DNA of 5,225 nt, from positions 1 to 5,225 of the forward strand of contig MHHA01000047.1 in the NCBI GenBank assembly GCA_001805845.1, written 5' to 3'. How positions within the stretch are numbered: the stretch's first letter is position 1; every line of letters begins with the position of its first letter. Below the pieces are notes generated by a model. It ran no database searches, was not told where the DNA came from, and was given only the letters and a program-made list of their open reading frames with translations. Source of the stretch: Omnitrophica WOR_2 bacterium RIFCSPLOWO2_12_FULL_46_30 (GTDB lineage: Bacteria; Omnitrophota; Gorgyraeia; Gygaellales; UBA12090). Positions 1-5,222 of this stretch are shown piece after piece. Position numbers and translations under genes: made by a program.

Positions 1-1
1 C

Positions 2-577
2 TATGCCCGGGCCTGCTCTGATATAGAATATCAATTTCCCTTTGGCTGGTCAGAATTAGAGGGCATTGCCAATCGGAGCGACTTTGATTTAGTCCAGCAC
101 AGCAAATTTTCCGGCAAGGACTTATCATACTTTGATGATCTTGACAAAAAAAGAATCGTCCCGTATATTATTGAGCCGTCGGGAGGAGTAGACCGGGCGG
201 CGTTAGCCTTTTTGGTTGACGCCTATTATGAAGAAAAGGTCAGGGATGAAACCAGAGTGGTTTTAAAGTTTTCAAAAGAGCTTGCTCCCATAAAAATAGC
301 GGTCTTGCCGCTATTAAAAAACAGGACGGAGCTCGTTGAGCTGGCAAAAAAAATCTATGAGGGCTTGAGGAAAGATTACCTCTGTGTCTATGATGATACC
401 GCCTCCATCGGCAAGCTCTATCGCCGGCAGGATGAAATCGGGACCTTGTTTTGCATTACTGTTGATGTGCAATCTTTAGAAGACAGCCAGGCGACGGTGC
501 GGGATAGGGATACAATGAAGCAGGAACGAATCTTAGTAGATAAATTAAAGGAATATTTTAGAGAGAGGTTAGTTTAA
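2..577 (+). CDS. glyQS: Glycyl-tRNA synthetase, α2 (dimeric) type, C-terminal part, 5' end cut by window
   Basis: This enzyme charges tRNA-Gly with glycine using ATP, in the cytoplasm. Only the last 191 residues are present; the frame is open from base 2, and the true start lies upstream of the window. Visible are the GWSELEGIANRSDFDL stretch typical of dimeric class II GlyRS, then motif 3 (EPSGGVDRAAL, with the motif Arg encoded at 194-196). The anticodon-binding domain follows from about base 287, with LAPIKIAVLPL, the IGKLYRRQDEIGT stretch and the closing VRDRDTMKQERI. These match the single-chain α2 enzyme (Thermus type), not the αβ glyQ/glyS heterotetramer. One small oddity is Leu where GTPF is usual (GTLFCIT). 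A TTG at 212 could be mistaken for a start, but the homology continues upstream without a break. PPDK follows after a 113-bp repeat-filled gap on the same strand; GlyRS and PPDK genes sit together in some other bacteria (recalled). Confidence 0.95.
   Translation, partial: YARACSDIEYQFPFGWSELEGIANRSDFDLVQHSKFSGKDLSYFDDLDKKRIVPYIIEPSGGVDRAALAFLVDAYYEEKVRDETRVVLKFSKELAPIKIAVLPLLKNRTELVELAKKIYEGLRKDYLCVYDDTASIGKLYRRQDEIGTLFCITVDVQSLEDSQATVRDRDTMKQERILVDKLKEYFRERLV
141..169 (+). promoter_or_regulatory. Possible sigma-70 promoter inside the GlyRS gene
   Basis: A perfect -35 hexamer TTGACA (141-146) is followed, after a 17-bp spacer, by TATATT (164-169), which matches five of six -10 positions. Transcription would begin near 176, giving a leader of about 515 nt before PPDK. 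The bases also encode GlyRS residues (DLDKK and VPYII), so codon choice could produce the match by chance. No TG extended -10 is present. It could supply PPDK, sigma and sensor independently of the GlyRS promoter, but this is only a sequence match. Confidence 0.25.
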
Positions 578-593
578 GAGTTCATCGAGTTCT

Positions 594-674
594 AACTCTA
601 TGAACTCTATGAACTCAAGTAACTCTATGAACTCTATGAACTCAAGTAACTCTATGAACTCAAGTAACTCATAA
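594..674 (+). repeat. Nine-unit 9-bp tandem repeat in the PPDK leader
   Basis: Nine back-to-back 9-mers run from 594 to 674. Type A is AACTCTATG (594, 603, 621, 630, 648), type B is AACTCAAGT (612, 639, 657), and the last unit is a variant, AACTCATAA (666-674). The order is A A B A A B A B then the variant, so there is a higher-order 27-bp period with one A unit missing from the third block. Units keep AACTC intact and vary only in the last four bases. Just upstream, 577-585 (AGAGTTCAT) is the exact reverse complement of 600-608, so transcribed RNA could form a 9-bp stem there, and the later units offer alternative partners. The array ends directly against the PPDK ribosome binding site. Slippage could change unit number, altering leader length without a frame effect. 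Confidence 0.95.
600..674 (+). other. Possible leader mini-ORF made of the tandem repeat (24 codons)
   Basis: The tandem repeat is a multiple of three, so it reads as one open frame from ATG 600 to TAA 672-674. It encodes only Met, Asn and Ser, in the pattern MNS/MNSS/NS. Five ATGs lie in this frame (600, 609, 627, 636, 654). The stop codon falls immediately before the PPDK Shine-Dalgarno (675-681), where a leader peptide affecting PPDK initiation would end. Against it, no clear ribosome binding site precedes any of the ATGs, and the composition follows simply from the repeat. Ribosomes leaving the GlyRS stop 22 nt upstream could in principle restart here. Confidence 0.15.
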
Positions 675-681
675 AGGGAGG
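675..681 (+). promoter_or_regulatory. Ribosome binding site of PPDK
   Basis: AGGGAGG lies 9 nt before ATG 691 and is a good match to the anti-Shine-Dalgarno. It directly follows the last tandem-repeat unit. This fixes ATG 691 as the PPDK start. Confidence 0.8.
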
Positions 682-690
682 ATTTTAATA

Positions 691-3486
691 ATGCGTAAGA
701 AATACGTTTACTTCTTTGGAGACGGCAAGGCAGACGGCAACGAGAGTATGAAAAACCTTTTAGGCGGTAAAGGCGCAAACTTAGCTGAAATGGCCGGCAA
801 TAAGGACTTGCGCTTACCGGTCCCGCCCGGGTTTACCATTACCACAGAGGTCTGCACGTATTACTATCAACATAAACGTTCTTATCCTGAAGGGTTAAGA
901 GAGCAGGCAGAAAAGGCCGTAAAAAGGATTGAGGCAGGTATGGCTTTGGCTATACGGAAAGCCAAACCCTGCCTTGCCGGCAGGCAGGCATTGCCTTGCC
1001 GGCTTATCGCAAAAAAATTCGGCGGCCAGGACAATCCCCTTCTGGTCTCGGTGCGCTCAGGCGCAAGAAGATCAATGCCCGGGATGATGGAAACCGTCTT
1101 AAATATCGGCTTAACCGAAAAGACAATTCCCGGACTGATCAAGCAAAGCGGCAATGAGCGCTTTGTTTATGACGCCTACCGGCGGCTGATTATGATGTAT
1201 TCGGATGTGGTAATGGAAAAGGCCGCGGGAGTTGAGCCGGAGCATGACGAAGCGGGAATCCGCAAACAGCTTGAGAAGCTTATGGCCGAGATGAAGAAGC
1301 AAAAGGCGGTTATGAACGACACGGACTTAGATGCCGATGACCTGAAGAAACTCTGCGCTTTATTTAAGGCGAAAATCAGGGAAGTTTTAAAGAAGGATTT
1401 TCCCGACGAGCCCTATGAACAGCTCTGGGGCGGCATCGGTGCGGTCTTTGCCTCCTGGCAAGGCAGGCGCGCGGTCTCCTATCGGCGCATTGAAAGCATC
1501 CCCGATGAGTGGGGCACCGCGGTAACCGTTCAGACTATGGTCTTTGGCAATATGGGCGCAACTTCCGCAACCGGAGTCGCCTTTACCCGGAATCCCGGTA
1601 ACGGCGAAAATAAATTCTACGGCGAATACCTGATTAATGCCCAGGGAGAAGATGTGGTTGCCGGAATCCGCACCCCTGCGCCAATCAATGAATATGCCAA
1701 GAGCGAACATAATAGGGATTTAGTCACCTTAGAAAAGGAAATGCCTAAGCTTTATCAGGAACTATTTGGCATCCAGAAACGTTTAGAAAAACACTATCGG
1801 GATATGCAGGATATTGAGTTTACTATTGAAAAGGGGCGGCTCTTTATGCTCCAGTGCCGGGTGGGCAAACGTAACGGCCCCGCAGCAGTCAGAATGGCCC
1901 TGGATATGGCGAAGGAAAAGCTTATCAGCAGGGAAGAGGCGGTAATGCGGGTAGCGCCGGCCCAGCTTGATGAACTTCTCCATCCCATCATAGACCCGAA
2001 GGTAGAATTGGAATGCAAACCAGTCGCAAAGGGTTTACCCGCGGGCCCTGGAGGGGCAAGCGGTATGGTTGTTTTTAGCGCGCGGGATGCGGTCCATTGG
2101 GCCAAAGAAGGAAAAAAGGTTATTTTAGTCAGGGAGGAAACTAACCCCGAAGATGTTGAAGGTATGCGCGCGGCGCAGGCCATTTTGACTGCCAGGGGCG
2201 GAATGACCTCTCACGCCGCATTAGTCGCGCGCGGCTGGGGAAAATGCTGTATCGTTGGCTGCTCCGGCCTGCACATAGACAGCCGAAACAAAACCATAAA
2301 TGCGGATGGAGCGCTGATCAAAGAAGGCGACTGGGTCACCTTAAACGGCACAAAAGGAAATGTGTATCTTGGCCAATTAAGAATGATGGATGCCTCGGAG
2401 GAAAATAAACTGCTTTTTGAATTCTTAAAAATCTGCGATTCCTTTCGTAAGCTTAATGTGCGCACCAATGCCGACACCCCGGAAGACGCAAAAAAGGCGC
2501 GCATATTTGGCGCTCAAGGGATCGGCCTGTTCCGCACCGAGCATATGTTCTACGGCAAGGGCTCTGAAGAACCGCTCTTCAAACTGCGCAAAATGATTAT
2601 TTCTAAGACGGTGGATGAAAGAAGAAAGGCGCTGGATGAGCTTTTCCCTTATGTAAAAGCGGATATCAAGGGCACCTTAGAGGCAATGCAGGGCGAGCCG
2701 GTTACCATCCGCCTTCTTGACCCGCCTCTGCACGAATTCATCCCGCGCGAAGAAAAGCAGCAAATTGAACTCGCGCATAGCTTAGGAATTGATTTAGATG
2801 AATTCAAGAAACGCGCTGACGCCCTTCACGAAAACAACCCGATGATGGGCCACAGAGGCGTGCGCCTTGGCATTACCTATCCTGAAGTAACCGAGATGCA
2901 GGTGCGCGCCATTTTTGAGGCGGCGGCTGAATTATTAAAACAAGGCGTAAAGGTACACCCGGAGATTATGGTTCCGGTTGTCTGCGCGGTTAAAGAATTG
3001 ACAGACCAGCTTGAAATCTGCAAAAGGGTTTATCAGGAAACGTTAAAAAAATATAACCTTAAGAAAATACCCTATATGTTCGGCACGATGATTGAAATCC
3101 CGCGGGCAAGCCTCATTGCGGATAAAATCGCCGAGGTAGCGGAATTTTTCTCCTTCGGCACCAATGACCTCACCCAGATGGGTTTTGGCTTTTCGCGCGA
3201 CGATATCGGCGGATTCCTGCCGGATTACCTTGATAAAGAGATACTCAAGGATGACCCGTTCCAGACCATTGACCGGGAAGGGATCGGCCAATTGATAGAA
3301 ATCGGCATCCAGCGGGGAAGAAAGTCCAGGAAAGGCCTGAAGGTGGGGATTTGCGGCGAACACGGCGGTGAGCCAAAATCAGTAGAATTCTGCCATAACG
3401 CGGGAATGAATTATGTTTCCTGCTCGCCGTTTCGGGTGCCGATTGCAAGATTGGCAGCGGCGCAGGCAGCGCTTAAAAATCTGTAA
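691..3486 (+). CDS. ppdK: Pyruvate phosphate dikinase (PPDK)
   Basis: The enzyme catalyses ATP + Pi + pyruvate to and from AMP + PPi + PEP in the cytoplasm; in anaerobes it can run toward pyruvate (PPi-linked glycolysis) or toward PEP. All three domains are complete. The ATP-grasp domain (about residues 18-445) has LLGGKG with Lys27, SVRSGAR with Arg122, and the Gln388/Arg390 pair. The swivelling domain (about 470-560) has GGMTSHAA with catalytic His508 and, two residues before it, Thr506, the residue used by PPDK regulatory kinases. The PEP/pyruvate barrel (about 570-931) has Arg615 (RTEHMF), Arg674 (RLLDPPLHEF), Glu802, Asn825, Asp826 and catalytic Cys888 (GICGEHGG). Numbers were assigned by alignment to the remembered Clostridium symbiosum enzyme (His455, Cys831). 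At 931 residues it exceeds the usual 870-910 or so, mainly through an insert of about 22 residues after Glu81. The LQTR motif reads LQCR (Cys389). All key residues are kept, so activity is expected. The sigma gene follows with no gap. Confidence 0.97.
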   Translation: MRKKYVYFFGDGKADGNESMKNLLGGKGANLAEMAGNKDLRLPVPPGFTITTEVCTYYYQHKRSYPEGLREQAEKAVKRIEAGMALAIRKAKPCLAGRQALPCRLIAKKFGGQDNPLLVSVRSGARRSMPGMMETVLNIGLTEKTIPGLIKQSGNERFVYDAYRRLIMMYSDVVMEKAAGVEPEHDEAGIRKQLEKLMAEMKKQKAVMNDTDLDADDLKKLCALFKAKIREVLKKDFPDEPYEQLWGGIGAVFASWQGRRAVSYRRIESIPDEWGTAVTVQTMVFGNMGATSATGVAFTRNPGNGENKFYGEYLINAQGEDVVAGIRTPAPINEYAKSEHNRDLVTLEKEMPKLYQELFGIQKRLEKHYRDMQDIEFTIEKGRLFMLQCRVGKRNGPAAVRMALDMAKEKLISREEAVMRVAPAQLDELLHPIIDPKVELECKPVAKGLPAGPGGASGMVVFSARDAVHWAKEGKKVILVREETNPEDVEGMRAAQAILTARGGMTSHAALVARGWGKCCIVGCSGLHIDSRNKTINADGALIKEGDWVTLNGTKGNVYLGQLRMMDASEENKLLFEFLKICDSFRKLNVRTNADTPEDAKKARIFGAQGIGLFRTEHMFYGKGSEEPLFKLRKMIISKTVDERRKALDELFPYVKADIKGTLEAMQGEPVTIRLLDPPLHEFIPREEKQQIELAHSLGIDLDEFKKRADALHENNPMMGHRGVRLGITYPEVTEMQVRAIFEAAAELLKQGVKVHPEIMVPVVCAVKELTDQLEICKRVYQETLKKYNLKKIPYMFGTMIEIPRASLIADKIAEVAEFFSFGTNDLTQMGFGFSRDDIGGFLPDYLDKEILKDDPFQTIDREGIGQLIEIGIQRGRKSRKGLKVGICGEHGGEPKSVEFCHNAGMNYVSCSPFRVPIARLAAAQAALKNL
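933..1003 (+). repeat. GC-rich palindromic repeat inserted in frame in ppdK
   Basis: This stretch encodes extra residues of about 83-106 (containing KAKPCLAGRQALPCR) where other PPDKs pass directly from a helix to KKFG. It is built of inverted and direct repeats. The core 968-988 is a 20-bp perfect palindrome (half-site CCTGCCTGCC) interrupted by one extra T at 974/975, giving a 7-bp stem 968-974/982-988. TGCCTTGCCGGC occurs exactly twice, at 970-981 and 992-1003. A second hairpin pairs 945-951 with 960-966 (TTTGGCT/AGCCAAA, 8-nt loop), flanked by GGCAGG 933-938 and CCTGCC 968-973. The added length is a multiple of three, so the frame survives. It resembles interspersed palindromes that invade genes, such as the Rickettsia palindromic elements in idea, though no relation in sequence is claimed. 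Confidence 0.75.
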
Positions 3487-4305
3487 ATGGAATCCATCAA
3501 AACATACCTCAAAGAAATCCGCCACATTCCGCTGCTTAAGCCTGAAGAAGAAAAAGCCCTGGCTAAAAGGGTAAAAAAGGGCGATGAAGAAGCGCGCAAT
3601 AAAATGATTCGTTCCAACCTGCGCATCGTGATTAATATCGCCAAACGCTATACCCACTTTGGCCTTGCCTTTATGGATTTAATAGAGGAGGGCAACGTCG
3701 GGCTGATGAGGGCGGTAGACAAATTCAATCCCCGGCGGGGATTCCGTTTTTCCACCTACGCCGCCTGGTGGATAAAACAGGCAATCAGCCGGTCAATTTC
3801 AGACCAGGGCAGGTTAGTGAGAGTGCCGGTATATGTCAGCGATATGCTTGCCAGATTGAAAAGGACCACTGAGGCCTTAACCCAGAAATTAGGCCGCATG
3901 CCTTCCTTGACTGAATTAGCCAGGGCAATGAAAATGCCGATAGCAAAACTCCAGCAGCTTAACTCCTGGATCTCCAGAACCTCATCCTTAGACGCCCCCA
4001 TTGGCGAAGAAGGCGAAGACCAGATAAAAGACCTGATTGAGGATACCTCAAACGAATCTCCGGAAACAGGCCTCTCCCGGGCATTTGATAAAGAAAGGGT
4101 AAGCGGCCTTCTTGACCATATGAACGAGCGGGAACGCATGGTTTTAGATATGCGCTTTGGCCTGAATGACCAACGGCCGCAGACCCTGGCGGAAGCGGCA
4201 AGGAAAATGCGTATTTCACGGGAAAGAGTGCGCCAGATTGAAGAAGCTGCCCTTAAGAAACTGCGTAAATTAGCTGTCGCCCAGGACACGACGGAAGGAG
4301 CGTGA
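3487..4305 (+). CDS. RNA polymerase sigma factor, sigma-70 family (RpoD/RpoS-like, group 2 type)
   Basis: The protein guides RNA polymerase to promoters. It has 272 residues with region 1.2 (YLKEIRHIPLLKPEEE, 7-22), region 2 (about 37-110, with RSNLRIVINIAKRY, DLIEEGNVGLMRAVDKF and FSTYAAWWIKQAISRSI), region 3 (about 112-165), the 3.2 finger (SLDAPIGEEGEDQIKDLIEDT, 167-187, a mark of group 1/2 factors) and region 4 (about 204-262, with RERVRQIEEAALKKLR). Region 1.1 is missing, which points to an alternative factor, although some lineages have short primary factors. The -10 contact Gln98 (RpoD Gln437) and both melting tryptophans (94, 95) are kept. RpoD Thr440 is Ser101, and the extended -10 contacts His455 and Glu458 are Tyr116 and Asp119. 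The -35 residues Arg245, Glu246 and Gln250 are kept. ATG 3487 directly follows the PPDK stop in the same frame, so no earlier start exists. No strong ribosome binding site is seen, suggesting coupled translation. Confidence 0.93.
   Translation: MESIKTYLKEIRHIPLLKPEEEKALAKRVKKGDEEARNKMIRSNLRIVINIAKRYTHFGLAFMDLIEEGNVGLMRAVDKFNPRRGFRFSTYAAWWIKQAISRSISDQGRLVRVPVYVSDMLARLKRTTEALTQKLGRMPSLTELARAMKMPIAKLQQLNSWISRTSSLDAPIGEEGEDQIKDLIEDTSNESPETGLSRAFDKERVSGLLDHMNERERMVLDMRFGLNDQRPQTLAEAARKMRISRERVRQIEEAALKKLRKLAVAQDTTEGA
4295..4300 (+). promoter_or_regulatory. Ribosome binding site of the sensor gene
   Basis: AAGGAG lies within the last codons of the sigma gene, 4 nt before ATG 4305 and 10 nt before ATG 4311. 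Either could be served. ATG 4305 overlaps the sigma stop as TGATG, a classic coupling arrangement, and is preferred; GTG 4302 is too close to the site. Confidence 0.65.
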
Positions 4306-5159
4306 TGAAAATGAGAGCAAATGCCTACGGCTTAATCGTGCCGCGTTTTGAAGATGTGCTGCATTCCTTTTATGCCTCTGAAATTATTAAAGGGGTAAGC
4401 TTGTCTGCAAGCCATTTGAAAGCCGATGTCTTAATCCACATCACCGACAGGCTCCAGCACGAGGACTGGCTGAGCTGGCCTATCCTGCAGTCAAATTATC
4501 TTGATGGTTTGCTTTTTGCCGATATAGACAGCGACAAGGCAACCCTGAAAAAAGTAATTGCCAAAGGCATTCCCTATCTGGTGCTGAATAATTTTTTTAG
4601 CGAAGATATTAACTGCATCTCTATAGACAATGAAAAAGCGGCCTTTGAAGCAGTCAATTACCTGCTCAAATTAGGCCATAAAAAAATAGCTACCATCGCC
4701 GGCGACCTGCATACCTATGCCGGCAAGAGCCGGCTTAAGGGTTATAAAGAGGCGCTGGCTAAGCATAAGATAGCGCTTAAGGACGAATATATCACCGTAG
4801 GCGAATTCCTGCGCACCCCGGCGCGTAACGCCGCGGAAAAATTGCTCCATCTGCACCAGCGGCCTACAGCAATATTTGCCGCATCCGATGTGATGGCTTT
4901 AGAGACCATTGACCTGGCAAGAAAAGAAGGGCTTTCTATCCCCCGGGATTTATCCATTATCGGCTTTGACGATAATCCCATCGCGATCTATTCATCTATT
5001 CCTTTAACCACGGTCAGACAGCCCATTGTTGAAATGGGCCAGTTAGGCCTTGAAACCCTGAATCAAATTGCGTTAAGCGCAGCCAAACAGCCGATAAAAA
5101 CTGTCCTGCCGGCTAAATTAGTCTTAAGAGAATCCTGCGCTAAACCGACGCAGAAATAG
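4305..5159 (+). CDS. LacI/PurR-type ligand-sensor protein lacking the DNA-binding domain
   Basis: The 284-residue protein is a stand-alone periplasmic-binding-protein-like (type I) core, as in the effector domain of LacI, PurR and CcpA. It opens at the first strand of the core (AYGLIVP, 7-13), continues with DGLLF (67-71), GIPYLVLNN (88-96), IDNEKAAFEAVNYLLKLGHKKIA (107-129), SRLKGYKEAL (142-151), AIFAASDVMAL (189-199), LSIIGFDDNPIA (216-227) and PLTTVRQP (233-240), and ends with LPAKLVLRES (268-277). Arg143 and Asp222 match the LacI Arg197/Asp274 ligand contacts, so a sugar or other small ligand is likely. The usual 55-60 residue helix-turn-helix and hinge are absent. The reading frame upstream closes at TAA 4266-4268, so no hidden N-terminal domain exists. 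There is no signal peptide or membrane segment, so it should be cytoplasmic. It overlaps the sigma gene by 1 nt and is probably translated with it. Function is unproven: possibly a ligand-responsive partner of the sigma factor. Confidence 0.88.
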   Translation: MKMRANAYGLIVPRFEDVLHSFYASEIIKGVSLSASHLKADVLIHITDRLQHEDWLSWPILQSNYLDGLLFADIDSDKATLKKVIAKGIPYLVLNNFFSEDINCISIDNEKAAFEAVNYLLKLGHKKIATIAGDLHTYAGKSRLKGYKEALAKHKIALKDEYITVGEFLRTPARNAAEKLLHLHQRPTAIFAASDVMALETIDLARKEGLSIPRDLSIIGFDDNPIAIYSSIPLTTVRQPIVEMGQLGLETLNQIALSAAKQPIKTVLPAKLVLRESCAKPTQK

Positions 5160-5190
5160 GGTAACAGTGTCATTGCATTGCTTCGCACTT

Positions 5191-5207
5191 TGCCGCCGTT
5201 GGCGGCA
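5191..5207. repeat. Perfect GC-rich hairpin downstream of the sensor gene
   Basis: TGCCGCC (5191-5197) and GGCGGCA (5201-5207) form a perfect 7-bp stem with the loop GTT, 32 nt after the sensor stop codon. It is followed by CCCC, not a T-run, so it is not a standard intrinsic terminator, though it could stall polymerase or protect the 3' end of the RNA. With the next hairpin it looks like part of an interspersed repeat. Confidence 0.6.
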
Positions 5208-5209
5208 CC

Positions 5210-5222
5210 CCGCCAGAGGCGG
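5210..5222. repeat. Second GC-rich hairpin at the window end
   Basis: CCGCC (5210-5214) pairs with GGCGG (5218-5222) around the loop AGA, only 2 nt after the preceding hairpin. The sequence may continue beyond the window. Similar CCGCC-AGA-GGCGG units recur in intergenic DNA of some uncultured bacteria (from memory, not checked). No T-run is visible before the window ends. Confidence 0.5.

Noticed and set aside
212..577. A separate 121-residue protein starting at TTG 212
   Set aside because: It is the tail of GlyRS. Motif 3 and the preceding conserved residues are encoded directly upstream in the same frame.
594..674. CRISPR array
   Set aside because: The units are 9 bp and directly adjacent, with no spacers and no cas genes.
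569..778. Minus-strand frame with a Glu/Leu/Phe/Ile repeat (ELLEFIE type)
   Set aside because: It is the reverse reading of the tandem array plus the PPDK start. It has no ribosome binding site or homology, and its regular look comes from the 9-bp period.
1387..1710. Minus-strand open frames within ppdK, sigma and sensor genes
   Set aside because: They lie wholly opposite well-supported genes and show no recognisable protein features or ribosome binding sites.
3727..3743. Perfect 7-bp inverted repeat AATCCCC/GGGGATT with a 3-nt loop inside the sigma gene
   Set aside because: It encodes the conserved N-P-R-R-G-F part of region 2.3 (FNPRRGFRFSTY), and the codons for that peptide naturally give such a palindrome. 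No T-run follows.
4266..4305. Hidden N-terminal helix-turn-helix for the sensor, or a -1 frameshift fusing sigma to the sensor
   Set aside because: The sensor frame upstream of 4305 is open only to 4269 and encodes no HTH-like residues. No slippery heptamer is present at the overlap.
4698..4735. Three GCCGGC sites close together in the sensor gene, resembling the ppdK repeat core
   Set aside because: The matches are only 6 bp, lie in well-conserved protein sequence with no inserted residues, and fit ordinary Ala-Gly and Ser-Arg-Leu codons.
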